Counted from the first letter of the stretch, positions 37,137-45,648 are shown. The stretch: DNA of 64,000 bases from Trichococcus sp. K1Tr (GCF_028309625.1 NZ_JAQMHR010000011.1:23108-87107), one strand, 5' to 3'. Made by a program: numbers and translations. The notes: generated from the letters alone by a model not told the origin.

Positions 37137-37892
37137 GTGAAAACCGTTCAAGTGAAAGATGTCGTCTTCAACGAAGGCAGGCCGAAAATCTGCGTGCCGT
37201 TGGTAGGGAAAACAAAACAGGAAATCATTGCCGAGGTAAAAATGCTGGAGAACGTCGCTTTCGATCTGGCGGAGTTGCGCATCGATTTTTTCGAAGGGGT
37301 AGAGCACCCGGAGCAGGTCGAAGCATTATTGACCGAAATCAACAGCCTTTACAAAAAGCCGTTGCTGTTCACCTTCCGCACCAAAAAAGAGGGCGGAGAG
37401 CGCGAACTGAATTTGGATAATTATTTCGAACTGAACCGTTTCGCAATCCGGAGCGGATTGGTGGACATGATCGATCTCGAGCTATTCAGTTCAGAAGAAG
37501 ACGTGATCAAGTTGATTGCCGAAGCGAACGAAAAAAACGTGAAAGTCGTTCTGTCGAGCCACGATTTTTTCCGTACGCCGCCTAAAGAGGAAATCGTCGC
37601 AAGATTGGTGAAGATGCAGGAACTCGGGGCGGATATCACGAAGATTGCGGTCATGCCGCAGAGCGAGGAGGATGTCCTGACGCTGCTGGCGGCGACGTTG
37701 GAAATGAAAAAAGCGAAAGCTGACCGCCCGTGCATCACGATGTCGATGGGCAAATACGGCGTCATTTCGCGGTTGGCAGGAGAACTGTTCGGTTCGTGCC
37801 TGACTTTTGCGGCGGCCAAAGAGGTTTCCGCGCCCGGTCAGGTGTCGGTCCGCGATGTCCGTTCCATCCTGGAAATTTTAGCGTTGGATTAA
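37137..37892 (+). CDS. aroD: 3-dehydroquinate dehydratase, type I
   Basis: A 251-residue shikimate-pathway enzyme that dehydrates 3-dehydroquinate to 3-dehydroshikimate through a Schiff base. The catalytic pair is His142 (LSSHDFF) and Lys169 (ITKIAVMP). Other family motifs are KICVPLVGKT near the start, ELRIDFFEG, FTFRTKKEGGE and CITMSMGKYGVISRL. The GTG start at 37137 has GGAGGGG eight bases upstream; the longer frame from 37080 is less likely. It is a single gene, not linked to other aro genes here, followed by repeat family A copy 2. Confidence 0.95.
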   Translation: MKTVQVKDVVFNEGRPKICVPLVGKTKQEIIAEVKMLENVAFDLAELRIDFFEGVEHPEQVEALLTEINSLYKKPLLFTFRTKKEGGERELNLDNYFELNRFAIRSGLVDMIDLELFSSEEDVIKLIAEANEKNVKVVLSSHDFFRTPPKEEIVARLVKMQELGADITKIAVMPQSEEDVLTLLAATLEMKKAKADRPCITMSMGKYGVISRLAGELFGSCLTFAAAKEVSAPGQVSVRDVRSILEILALD

Positions 37893-37940
37893 GAGCCGAC
37901 GGGCTGAGCAGAGCGGTTCGGAACTTTCGGATTTCCGCTC

Positions 37941-38073
37941 AGCTCCGGTGAAGCTTCGCTTGCCGGAGCACGCCGGCCGTCTTCAACCGCAACTCCGGCG
38001 AGAGCTTCCTCATCGGAGAACGCAAGCAGAAATGTTGGGCGAACTCCTGCGAAGCCTCCGTTCACCGGAGGTC
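37941..38073 (+). repeat. Repeat family A, copy 2 (three 50-bp palindromic modules)
   Basis: Modules CTCCGG...CCGGAG start at 37943, 37993 and 38044, giving the same 50- and 51-bp periods as copy 1. Spacer 2 (AACGCAAGCAGAAATG..GGGCGAA) closely matches the corresponding part of copy 3. It lies about 50 bp downstream of aroD, in the sense direction. Confidence 0.85.
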
Positions 38074-38117
38074 CCATATTTTTATTGGATCAGGAGAACA
38101 AATGAATGGAGAACACC

Positions 38118-38152
38118 AAAAAGGCCACCCTTATCGATCAAGGTGGCCTTTT
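38118..38152. terminator. Terminator of aldo/keto reductase gene
   Basis: AAAAAGGCCACC/GGTGGCCTTTT stem with a 12-nt loop. On the minus strand it ends in TTTTTGG and follows the aldo/keto reductase stop. Confidence 0.85.
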
Positions 38153-38187
38153 CGGCGTCCGGTTTCCCGGATTGATTCATCCCACAA

Positions 38188-39165
38188 TCAGCTTCGCGGT
38201 TTGAAGCTGCTCACTTTCAATAAAATTTGGTTGATGCCAAGCAACAGTTCATCCGTCAATTCGATATCCACCGACTTGATGTTATCCTCAATCTGCTCCG
38301 GACGGCTGGCGCCGATGATGGCCGAGCTGACGCCGGGTTGGCGCAGAATCCAGGCCAAAGCCATTTGCGGCATGGTTATTTCCAATTCATGCGCGATGGC
38401 TTCGATTTCTCCGACGGCTTCCAACAGGGACTCGTTTTCCAGATACTTTTGCATCGTGCTGTTCAGCTTGCTGTTGGCGGCACGGCTGCCTTCCGGAACT
38501 TGTTGTCCGGATTTGTACTTGCCGGTCAGGATGCCTTGTCCCAATGGGGAAAAGACGACTTGGCCCATTCCGTTGGCGACGGAGACGGGCAGCACATCGA
38601 CCTCGATGTAGCGCTCGATCATATTGTAGATCGGTTGGTTGGAAATGAGCGGCCGGAAATTATGCTGTTTTGCGATCTGGTGGGCTTCCTGGATTTTGTC
38701 GGCTGGCCATTCGCTGACGCCGGCATAAAGGATCTTGCCCTGACGCTGCAGATCATCGAGCGCCCAGAGCGTTTCCTCCATCGGTACGCTCGGATCGTAA
38801 CGGTGGCATTGGTAAAGGTCCATATAATCCATATCCAGGCGTTTCAGGCTGGCGTCGCAGGATTCGATGATGTGTTTGCGCGACAAGCCCCTGTCGTTCG
38901 GCCCATCGCCCATCGGGAAATAGACTTTGCTGGCGACGACCAAACTGGAGCGCCGATAGTCCTTCAACACTTTTCCGAGCACGGTCTCAGCAGCACCCTT
39001 TTCATAAACGTTGGCTGTGTCGAAAAAGTTGATGCCTGCATCATACGCGGTCCGGATGCATTCCTCCGCTGTCTGATCCGCTACTGATTTTCCATAGGTC
39101 AACCAACTGCCCAGTGCGATTTCGCTGACGCGCAAACCACTTTTCCCTAGATTCCTGTATTTCAT
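38188..39165 (-). CDS. Aldo/keto reductase, Kv-beta-like
   Basis: A 325-residue NADPH-dependent aldo/keto reductase. The N-terminus MKYRNLGKSGLRVSEIALGSW, the catalytic Asp/Tyr in FDTANVYEKGAAE, Lys in VASKVYFP and the coenzyme-binding SAIIGASRPEQIEDN are present. It resembles the Kv-beta/YghZ-like group by these marks, but lacks the PPGSAEE insertion of the enzyme at 8873. Single gene with its own terminator. Physiological substrate is unknown; small aldehydes are typical. Confidence 0.88.
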   Translation of the reverse strand: MKYRNLGKSGLRVSEIALGSWLTYGKSVADQTAEECIRTAYDAGINFFDTANVYEKGAAETVLGKVLKDYRRSSLVVASKVYFPMGDGPNDRGLSRKHIIESCDASLKRLDMDYMDLYQCHRYDPSVPMEETLWALDDLQRQGKILYAGVSEWPADKIQEAHQIAKQHNFRPLISNQPIYNMIERYIEVDVLPVSVANGMGQVVFSPLGQGILTGKYKSGQQVPEGSRAANSKLNSTMQKYLENESLLEAVGEIEAIAHELEITMPQMALAWILRQPGVSSAIIGASRPEQIEDNIKSVDIELTDELLLGINQILLKVSSFKPRS

Positions 39166-39305
39166 CCACTCGTCCTCCTTGATTCACTTAATCAGACTTT
39201 GATGATAGCCAAAATAGTTTTATATCCTTATCATAAGCCACAAAATCGAAATCGCCAAAGGAAAAGGCCACCGAATCGAAAAATATGGAAGCGCTATGAT
39301 TATTT

Positions 39306-39333
39306 TTGTATTAACGACAAAAAAAGGTATACT
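39306..39333 (+). promoter_or_regulatory. Promoter of YeaE-like gene
   Basis: TTGTAT (39306-39311) and TATACT (39328-39333) are 16 bp apart, about 45 bp upstream of the start codon. Confidence 0.6.
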
Positions 39334-39378
39334 TGATGTAAGGAATATTGTCGAAAACAGAAAGGATGGTGTCTGTAA

Positions 39379-40278
39379 ATGACGAACATAGACGAACATA
39401 CAATGGCGTCTCTGCAGAGGGAAAATGCCAATCGGATGGTGGCGTTGCCGGATGGCAGCATGATGCCGCAAGTGGGGCAAGGAACATGGTACTTGGGGGA
39501 AGATCCTGAAAAAAGGCAAGAGGAAATCGAGGCTTTGCGTTTAGGCGTGCAACTGGGCATGACCCTTATCGATACAGCTGAAATGTATGGGGACGGGAAG
39601 TCGGAGCACTTGGTGGGTGAAGCGATCAAAGGCATCCGCGACCAGGTTTACCTTGTTTCCAAAGTGTATCCCCATCGGGCGAGCCGGAATGAAATTTTGG
39701 CAGCCTGTGCCGAAAGTTTGCGCAGATTGGATACGGACCACTTGGATCTTTATTTGCTGCATTGGCGCGGAAGTGTACCTTTGTCGCAAACGATAGCCGG
39801 AATGGAACAGCTGAAGGCGGAAGGGAAAATCGGCAGATGGGGCGTTTCCAATTTCGATATCCATGATATGCAGAACCTCTTGTCGATGGAGCACGGGAAC
39901 CAATGCCAAGTCAATCAGGTTTTGTATCATTTGGGCTCCCGCGGAATAGAGTACGATTTGCTGAAATGGCAACGGGAGCACAACATTCCGATCATGGCCT
40001 ACTCGCCATTAGCCCAGGGAGGCAGGTTGCGCGAGCAACTGCTGGAGAGCGAGGAAGTGCAGAGCATCGCCAAAAAACACGGTGTCGAAGCGATCCAAAT
40101 CATTCTGGCGTGGTGCATCATCCATCCGGACATTGCAGCGATACCGCGCTCATCAAATCCCGACCACACGTATCTCAATGCCCAGGCTTCCAAAATCCGT
40201 CTGGATGATGAAGATCTGAAACTGCTGGACAAAAGGTTCCCGGCACCCGCCCGCAAAACGGCGCTGGATATCCTTTGA
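39379..40278 (+). CDS. Aldo/keto reductase, YeaE-like
   Basis: A 299-residue reductase very similar along its length to what I recall of E. coli YeaE: the shared blocks include VGQGTWYLGEDPEKR, LIDTAEMYGDG, VYLVSKVYP, LDLYLLHWRGS, NQVLYHLGSRGIEYDLL and MAYSPLAQGGRLR. YeaE reduces methylglyoxal. Catalytic residues are Asp/Tyr in DTAEMY, Lys in SKVYP and His in LLHW. The N-terminus carries about 20 extra residues; the start at 39379 is distant from the ribosome site AAAGGATGG, so ATG 39403 or 39436 are alternatives. Third aldo/keto reductase in the window. Confidence 0.9.
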   Translation: MTNIDEHTMASLQRENANRMVALPDGSMMPQVGQGTWYLGEDPEKRQEEIEALRLGVQLGMTLIDTAEMYGDGKSEHLVGEAIKGIRDQVYLVSKVYPHRASRNEILAACAESLRRLDTDHLDLYLLHWRGSVPLSQTIAGMEQLKAEGKIGRWGVSNFDIHDMQNLLSMEHGNQCQVNQVLYHLGSRGIEYDLLKWQREHNIPIMAYSPLAQGGRLREQLLESEEVQSIAKKHGVEAIQIILAWCIIHPDIAAIPRSSNPDHTYLNAQASKIRLDDEDLKLLDKRFPAPARKTALDIL

Positions 40279-40281
40279 GGA

Positions 40282-40308
40282 TGAAACAAACTGTTTCATT
40301 TCTGAAAC
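40282..40308. promoter_or_regulatory. RpiR-type operator upstream of GH4 gene
   Basis: Three half-sites, TGAAAC (40282), GTTTC (40293) and TGAAAC (40303), form a 27-bp element. It differs from the element at 57195-57221 at only three positions. Its 3' end is 67 bp before the -10 box, the same distance as at the other promoter. Confidence 0.75.
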
Positions 40309-40371
40309 GAAAATCATTAGGGGGAACCTGCAATCAAAATGTAAGGGGATTCTCCGGATGCACCGGGGTTG

Positions 40372-40380
40372 TGCTAAAAT
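40372..40380 (+). promoter_or_regulatory. Extended -10 promoter of GH4 gene
   Basis: TGCTAAAAT is an extended -10 element. The -35 region (TCCGGA) is poor, which fits dependence on an activator bound at the upstream element. Confidence 0.6.
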
Positions 40381-40412
40381 GAAATCATGAAAGCGAAAAG
40401 CCCTTTCACGGA

Positions 40413-40466
40413 CGGCTGGAATGAAAGCCTTTCCTGACCGGGTGTTGGGGGACATTAGCCGTTTTT
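40413..40466 (+). terminator. Possible attenuator in GH4 leader
   Basis: CGGCT--AATG pairs with CATTAGCCG and is followed by five Ts, in a 165-nt leader before the GH4 start. It could be an intrinsic attenuator; no known riboswitch or RAT sequence is recognised. Confidence 0.4.
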
Positions 40467-40551
40467 GCTAGGGAATGCATTGTCACGACAGAATTTTTGA
40501 GCCGGCCGAGCCGGAAAGCAAAAAAGTAACCAAAAATAGGAGGAAGCATGC

Positions 40552-41949
40552 ATGTCGAAAGAAGCTTTGAAGATTGTAACGATTGGTGGAGGTTCCAGTT
40601 ATACACCGGAATTGATTGAAGGATACATCTTAAGAAAAGATGAATTGCCTATCAAAGAAATTTGGTTGGTGGATATCGAAGCAGGTAAAGAAAAACTGGA
40701 AATCGTCGGCGCAATGGCGAAACGCCAAGTCGAGGCGGCTGGATTGGACTGGGAAGTCCACTTAACATTGGATCGTTTCAATGCTTTGAAAGATGCGGAT
40801 TTCGTAACGACGCAATTCCGTGTAGGTTTACTGAATGCTCGTATCAAAGATGAGCGCATTCCATTGTCCCATGGTGTTTTGGGTCAAGAAACCAATGGTG
40901 CAGGCGGAATGTTCAAAGCTTTCCGTACGATTCCGATCATCGGTCAAATCATTGCGGATATGAGAGTGCAATGTCCGGATGCATGGTTGATCAACTTTAC
41001 GAACCCTGCAGGTATGGTGACTGAAGCAGCCATCAAACATTTCGGTTGGAAGAAAACAATCGGCCTATGCAATGTTCCGATCGGACACCGCAAAGTCGCA
41101 GCAGAAAAATTAGCGATTCCTGAAGAGGAATTATTATTCAAATTTGCTGGAATCAACCATTTCCACTGGCACCGTGTCTGGGATGACAAGGGCGCTGAAC
41201 GCACAGATGAAGTGATCGATATGGTTTACGGACCACAAAAAACAGAAGATGAAAACCATCTGAAAAATATCCACAGTGCGCAATTCCACTACGAGCAATT
41301 GAAGGACTTAGGATTGCTTCCATGCGGATACCACCGTTATTACTATATCGAAGATGAAATGTTGAAGCATTCCATCGAAGAGTTCGAAAAAGGCGAAACG
41401 CGTGCACAAGTCGTCAAGGCAACAGAAACGCGCTTGTTCGAACTTTACAAAGATCCTGCTTTGAACTACAAACCGGAAGAATTATCGCAACGCGGCGGTA
41501 CGCACTACAGCGATGCAGCCTGCGAAGTGATCGCGTCGATCCAAAACGACAAACGCACGGACATGGTCGTATCAACAGCGAACAACGGTACGATCCAAGA
41601 TATGCCTTATGATTGCGTCGTAGAAGTTTCCGCTTTGATCACAGCTCATGGCGCAGAACCATACAACTGGGGTGAAATGCCTTCCGCGGCCCGTGGCTTA
41701 TTGCAAGGCATGAAAGCGATGGAAGAAACGGTCATCCGCGCAGCCATCACAGGCAGCTACGGCGCGGCATTGCAAGCATTCACAATCAACCCGCTAGTAC
41801 CAGGCGGTACAACGGCTAAGACTTTGTTGGATGAATTATTGTATGCACACAAAGAGCACTTGCCACAATTCGCAGAGAAAATCGCTGAAATCGAAGCAAA
41901 CCAACCGGAAACAGTTGCTTACGTCGATGAATTGATGAAATCAAACTAA
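40552..41949 (+). CDS. 6-phospho-beta-glucosidase, GH4
   Basis: A 465-residue GH4 enzyme, which uses NAD+ and a metal ion and cleaves 6-phospho-beta-glucosides by an oxidation-elimination route. The NAD-binding start KIVTIGGGSSYTPELIEG, NPAGMVTEA, GLCNVPIG (with the metal-binding Cys), the metal-binding HFHWH region and the NNGTIQDMP segment match LicH/CelF-type members. Start ATG 40552 has AGGAGG upstream. It is a single gene whose promoter shares its regulatory element with the GH1 gene at 57438. Codon choice suggests strong expression. An insertion sequence begins only 11 bp after its stop. Confidence 0.93.
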   Translation: MSKEALKIVTIGGGSSYTPELIEGYILRKDELPIKEIWLVDIEAGKEKLEIVGAMAKRQVEAAGLDWEVHLTLDRFNALKDADFVTTQFRVGLLNARIKDERIPLSHGVLGQETNGAGGMFKAFRTIPIIGQIIADMRVQCPDAWLINFTNPAGMVTEAAIKHFGWKKTIGLCNVPIGHRKVAAEKLAIPEEELLFKFAGINHFHWHRVWDDKGAERTDEVIDMVYGPQKTEDENHLKNIHSAQFHYEQLKDLGLLPCGYHRYYYIEDEMLKHSIEEFEKGETRAQVVKATETRLFELYKDPALNYKPEELSQRGGTHYSDAACEVIASIQNDKRTDMVVSTANNGTIQDMPYDCVVEVSALITAHGAEPYNWGEMPSAARGLLQGMKAMEETVIRAAITGSYGAALQAFTINPLVPGGTTAKTLLDELLYAHKEHLPQFAEKIAEIEANQPETVAYVDELMKSN

Positions 41950-42020
41950 GAACAGATAGCACAAAAAGAGTGGCTGCCCTTTCGGGCAATGTCATTAACT
42001 TAAGGGTATTGACAAAAAAA

Positions 42021-42069
42021 GACAGTGGAAATGGGAGAGAAATTCTCACGTTTCCACTGTCTCTTTTTT
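42021..42069. terminator. Terminator hairpin inside left IS end
   Basis: GACAGTGGAAA/TTTCCACTGTC with an inner GAGAGAA/TTCTC stem and eight Ts. It can end transcripts entering from GH4 and protect the element from read-through. Confidence 0.75.
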
Positions 42070-42224
42070 TTCTAACAATCGAAAGCACGACGAAGCGAGG
42101 CAACTCCATGAAAAAAGTTGCCCTAACACCTTCATTCCCGAATTACTATAACGTGGTTCAACAGGTAAACATCTATTTATCAAGCTTTAAATGATCCCCT
42201 TTACAATTTTATAGGGAATCCAAG

Positions 42225-43556
42225 TTAATATGTGTAACGATAAGATCGTCTAGATTTGTTCACCGGAGTCTTCCTTTTGGCCGCCCGATTTGGGCGGACG
42301 GGGACAAGGTGATTGGTAAGCAACGCACTCATTTGTTCGAAACTTTCTCTCCGTTGTTCGCGTGTTTCACTCATGAACGATCGTATGAAATAGGTTTTCA
42401 CGATTCCGATAGCGATGCTGAGATTTTGCTTCATTTCATATTTATAACGCTCTTGGGGGATGGCTCTTGTTTCGCTCACTTCGATTAGATGAAGCATCGT
42501 CAGGTTGTACAACCAGACACTACAATAAATGTCCTGAAGAATCAACCGTTCCCGAATGCCACTGAACTCTTCTAACTTCATCCGGTTTTTCAGGACGTTG
42601 TAGGCAGTTTCGATTTCCCATCTCAATCGGTACACTTCATTCAAGTCGTCGGATGAAAATTCTGCAGGTGTTAGATTCGTCAAAAGGACTTCGTCCTCTA
42701 TCTTATCGCTGTCCTTCTTGTGAAGTGGAATTTTTATAAACCTCAAGGGATAAACTGTACTCATCAAGGTTGCTCGGAAAATCCGATCATTCCTGTAGTC
42801 ATTTGTCTGATATCTGTCAAAGGTGACATCAAAAGTTTGATCTTGCCCGACAGACAGTTGGCTGGAATAACGCTTTAAGTTCTGGTGATCCATCCGCATC
42901 ACGAATTTTTGCCCGTCCTGGATTAGTTGGTGAACCAGACGCATCGAGAAATAGCCGCGATCAAACACGGTAATCGTCGGTTGCCGAAGCGTTTCTTTCA
43001 ATACGTGAAGATGTTGCGAAGCCGAGTCGCGTTCGCTGCTCTTGTACGGACCGACAAACGTGTCAATCACCAATTTGTTGATACAATCATAAAGGAGGGA
43101 GACGGAGGCCATCACCGGAGTGGCAGATGCCTTGGGATTAGGAACCACACCGTATTTCTTGGCGTTTTCCTCCGTGGAGGGCAGGATGATGTCAGAACCG
43201 TCTATCGCAGTCACAATGTATCCGTTCAGCTTGACCAATTGGTCATCGTTCTCTTCATAAATCATGGACATGTAGTCAGTCATCATCAACCGGATGGCTT
43301 TGGGATTATAGTTCATTCGGGCCTTATAAAAAGCGACGGTTGAAATGTCGAGAGGCTTCCCCTGATCCTCGTAGAAATTTAAGAGTTCGCAAAATTGGGA
43401 GTTCCCCTTTTGCGCAAACATTTGAAGCATCAATGCGATAGGGGTAGTTTTCCTTTTTCGGGTAAAAGCATGTGGGTTCCCTTCGCGGATATCTTCCAGA
43501 TAGATAATTTGGGCCTCCTCAATATATTCCTGAAATGACATCAGTTGGACCGTCAT
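42225..43556 (-). CDS. IS4-family transposase
   Basis: A 443-residue DDE transposase. The first Asp is in TAIDGSDIILPS, the second in ITVFDRGYFSMR, and the Glu is in the IS4 YREK signature YRLRWEIETAYNVLK (Y-2-R-3-E-6-K). The frame is complete, without stops or frameshifts, so the element may be active. The start has AGGAGGG nine bases upstream. It occupies most of the element between the inverted repeats. Confidence 0.94.
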   Translation of the reverse strand: MTVQLMSFQEYIEEAQIIYLEDIREGNPHAFTRKRKTTPIALMLQMFAQKGNSQFCELLNFYEDQGKPLDISTVAFYKARMNYNPKAIRLMMTDYMSMIYEENDDQLVKLNGYIVTAIDGSDIILPSTEENAKKYGVVPNPKASATPVMASVSLLYDCINKLVIDTFVGPYKSSERDSASQHLHVLKETLRQPTITVFDRGYFSMRLVHQLIQDGQKFVMRMDHQNLKRYSSQLSVGQDQTFDVTFDRYQTNDYRNDRIFRATLMSTVYPLRFIKIPLHKKDSDKIEDEVLLTNLTPAEFSSDDLNEVYRLRWEIETAYNVLKNRMKLEEFSGIRERLILQDIYCSVWLYNLTMLHLIEVSETRAIPQERYKYEMKQNLSIAIGIVKTYFIRSFMSETREQRRESFEQMSALLTNHLVPVRPNRAAKRKTPVNKSRRSYRYTY

Positions 43557-43642
43557 TTTTGAACCCTCCTTTTAATGTGTTGACCATCCTACATTAAGTA
43601 TAACGGGAAACCCGAAGGGTAGGAAAAGATTCCACCTCTCAT

Positions 43643-43684
43643 CAAAAAAAAGCGAGGATGCATTTTGCATTCTCGTTTTTTTTA
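43643..43684. terminator. Terminator hairpin inside right IS end
   Basis: CGAGGATGCA/TGCATTCTCG with A-run before and T-run after, so it works in both directions. It lies upstream of the transposase gene and would block incoming transcription. Confidence 0.75.
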
Positions 43685-43749
43685 AAGTTGTCAAGTTGCT
43701 TAAGTTAATGATATTGCCCTTTCGGGCAGCCACTCTTTTTGTGTTTGCG

Positions 43750-43910
43750 ACCTCCGGAGAACGGAGGCTTCGCCGGAGTTCGCCCGACATTCTGGTTGCG
43801 TTCTCCGACAAGGAAGGCTTCACCGGAGCTGAGGCGGATCATTGCCGGTGTCCTCCGGGGACAGCGGCCCGGCCTGAGGTACACCGGAATTTCGACGCTG
43901 TTCTCCGGCC
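43750..43910 (-). repeat. Repeat family A, copy 3 (reversed, four modules)
   Basis: Read on the minus strand, modules with the CTCCGG/CCGGAG arms recur at a period of 50-51 bp (plus-strand arms at 43752, 43803, 43853 and 43903). The first two modules closely match modules 2-3 of copy 2, including spacer AACGCAACCAGAATG. The outer two are degenerate. It abuts the IS right end and repeat B copy 2. Confidence 0.75.
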
Positions 43911-43916
43911 AGCGGG

Positions 43917-44050
43917 ATCATCACACTCTTATTAAACGTGTTCTGATTCGCAGGGGATTCCGCCTAAGTTGACTAACACACACGGACAAAAAACGTCCGC
44001 TTAGTGTTAGTCCTCTTAGTGCTCATCCCCTCCCGCGAATCATCACACTC
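43917..44050 (-). repeat. Repeat family B, copy 2 (one unit, reversed)
   Basis: The sequence ATCATCACACTC occurs at 43917 and again at 44039, 122 bp apart. Read on the minus strand the unit has outer helices GATTCGC/GCGAATC and AGGGGAT/ATCCCCT, the conserved core GAGCACTAAGAGGAC, an inner helix GACTAAC/GTTAGTC with hairpin GCGGAC-TTTTTT-type loop, and TTAGGCGGA. It starts 4 bp after the degV stop, in the sense direction. Confidence 0.8.
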
Positions 44051-44054
44051 TGTT

Positions 44055-44918
44055 TTAGTCCTCAAGTACCATGATACCGATGCCCAGCAGACCAGGTCCG
44101 GTGTGGACACCCAATACCGGCGAGATTTGGCCTTCGGCGTATATTTTAGCTCCGGCTACCAGATCTTTCAGTTGTTCTTTCATAACGAGCATCTCATCGT
44201 AGGCATCACCATGGCAGATGGACAAGTAATAATTTTTGTGCTGACCCAGTTTTTCGCGGGTCATATCGATCAATTTCTGGATGCTCTGTTTGCGGCCACG
44301 CACTTTTGCGACCGTGTCGTAGATGCCTTCTTCGTTGCAGGAGATGATCGGTTTGATGTTCAAGGCGCTTCCGAGGATCCCGGAGACTTTACCGATGCGG
44401 CCGCCTTTCATCAGATACTCCAAGGTGCCGACCCCGAAAAGGATGGTGGACTTTTTCACGGCTGCTTGTGTTTTCGAAACGACTTCATCAAAGGGAAGTC
44501 CCGCTTCGATCTGCTCGGCAGCGAAAAGTGCCACAAATCCGGATGCGATGGCGATATTCAGCGTATCGATGACAACGATCTGCATATCCTCGATATCGTC
44601 CGCCAACAATTTGATGGCTTGGCAGGTGCCGCTCAACCCGCTGGAAATGGCGGATACGATCACTTGATCAAAGCCGTCCGCTTTGATTTTGGCGAAAGTT
44701 TCGACAATCGTTTCCGGCAACGGCAGGCTTGTCTTCGGTATCTCTTCCTGGAATCTTTCGTAGACTTGCTCCGGCGTGATGTCGACCCGGTCGCGATAGC
44801 TCGCGTCTTTATAATTGATCATCAACGGCAAGATGTAGATGTGGTATTTTTCGAGCAGCTCCTGCGGAATATCATTGCAGGAATCGGCCAAGACGGCGAT
44901 GGAATTAGGTTTCATCAT
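44055..44918 (-). CDS. DegV family protein (fatty-acid-binding)
   Basis: A 287-residue DegV-fold protein. Members bind long-chain fatty acids and many act as FakB subunits that present fatty acids to the kinase FakA. Motifs: IAVLADSCNDIPQELLEKY, TSLPLPETIVETF, VSAISSGLSGTCQAI and LEYLMKGGRIGKVSGILGSALNIKPII. The ATG at 44918 has GGGGAG seven bases upstream; the next codon is also ATG. The start overlaps the DUF1836 stop by 14 bp, so the two are translated together. Fatty-acid specificity cannot be read here. Confidence 0.9.
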   Translation of the reverse strand: MMKPNSIAVLADSCNDIPQELLEKYHIYILPLMINYKDASYRDRVDITPEQVYERFQEEIPKTSLPLPETIVETFAKIKADGFDQVIVSAISSGLSGTCQAIKLLADDIEDMQIVVIDTLNIAIASGFVALFAAEQIEAGLPFDEVVSKTQAAVKKSTILFGVGTLEYLMKGGRIGKVSGILGSALNIKPIISCNEEGIYDTVAKVRGRKQSIQKLIDMTREKLGQHKNYYLSICHGDAYDEMLVMKEQLKDLVAGAKIYAEGQISPVLGVHTGPGLLGIGIMVLED

Positions 44919-45480
44919 TAGTATTCTCCCCTTTATTGGATGCGTGACTGACGCCATCGACCAATATGATTTTTTGTGTCAACAATTTCGAAGCAAGCGA
45001 CAGCGTGATCATTTTCAAAGCGATGTTTTCGCTGTGGATGTCCTCCAAGGTATAAGTGAAATGCTCTTTCTTGTCGAGATCACGGAAGAGCATCCGGAAA
45101 GCATACTCCAATTCTTGGCAGAAGGTGTCGTACGCAATCTGGAATCCGCGGATGGATACTTGCAGTTCCAGGCCTTTTTTCACCTCTGACAACGGCAATA
45201 CCTGTTTGAGCAAGGTGATGACGATCAGTTGGGCGATGTGGGTTTTGAAATATTTCTTTTTCTCTGGTTTATCGATCAGCTGCAGTTTTACGTAATTATT
45301 GATCATAGTCGGTGTGATGATGCGCTCTTCTTGGGTGGCGTTCAGGAAACTCAATTGCTTTTCGATGATGGCGATCACTTGATCGCTGTAGAGGCCAAAA
45401 TCAGGCAGCTCGTCAAATCGGATGAACGTCAAGTCGAGCAGCTGTTGCTGGTATTCTTCCAATTCTGGTTTAAGCTTCAC
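44905..45480 (-). CDS. DUF1836 domain protein
   Basis: A 191-residue protein of the DUF1836 family, found in Firmicutes often beside degV. The central part (IITPTMINNYVKLQLIDKPEKKKYFKTHIAQLIVITLLKQVLPLSEVKKGL) looks like a MerR-like helix-turn-helix with its wing, so a DNA-binding role is likely. The start ATG 45480 has a ribosome site within AAAGCAGGTTTTCC just upstream. It overlaps degV and probably regulates the pair or a lipid-related target; this is inference. Confidence 0.82.
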   Translation of the reverse strand: MKLKPELEEYQQQLLDLTFIRFDELPDFGLYSDQVIAIIEKQLSFLNATQEERIITPTMINNYVKLQLIDKPEKKKYFKTHIAQLIVITLLKQVLPLSEVKKGLELQVSIRGFQIAYDTFCQELEYAFRMLFRDLDKKEHFTYTLEDIHSENIALKMITLSLASKLLTQKIILVDGVSHASNKGENTNDET

Positions 45481-45622
45481 GGGAAAACCTGCTTTCTGAA
45501 CTAAAAAAAATTTAATCTAGTTTTCGATACTAGATGTAATACTTTTGGTTACTAGATAAATGTACCAGTATTCGACAGGAAATTCAATTCCGAAGGCTCG
45601 GCGCTGACAGGATAAGACTATT

Positions 45623-45648
45623 AAAAAAAGAAGCCATTTTCAGGCTTC
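45623..45648 (-). terminator. Terminator overlapping hisJ 3' end
   Basis: On the minus strand GAAGCC-N7-GGCTTC is followed by seven Ts. The 5' arm is formed by the last codons of hisJ and the stop codon lies in the loop. Confidence 0.85.

Larger units (their letters stand above)
41961..43742. mobile_element. IS4-family insertion sequence
   Basis: The element is bounded by 44-bp terminal inverted repeats at 41961-42004 and 43699-43742 that begin ACAAAAAGAGTGGCTGCCC and end with CTTAAG on the inside. Each contains the small palindrome GCCCTTTCGGGC. One transposase gene fills the minus strand. Strong terminator-like hairpins lie just inside both ends. No target duplication is evident (flanks ACAGATAGC and GTTTGCGAC). 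Confidence 0.85.

Noticed and set aside
41952..43751. Target-site duplication flanking the IS
   Set aside because: The 9-12 bp on each side (ending ACAGATAGC, starting GTTTGCGAC) do not match.
44004..44921. A 305-codon plus-strand frame over degV
   Set aside because: The minus strand carries the DegV motifs and a good ribosome site; the plus frame has none.
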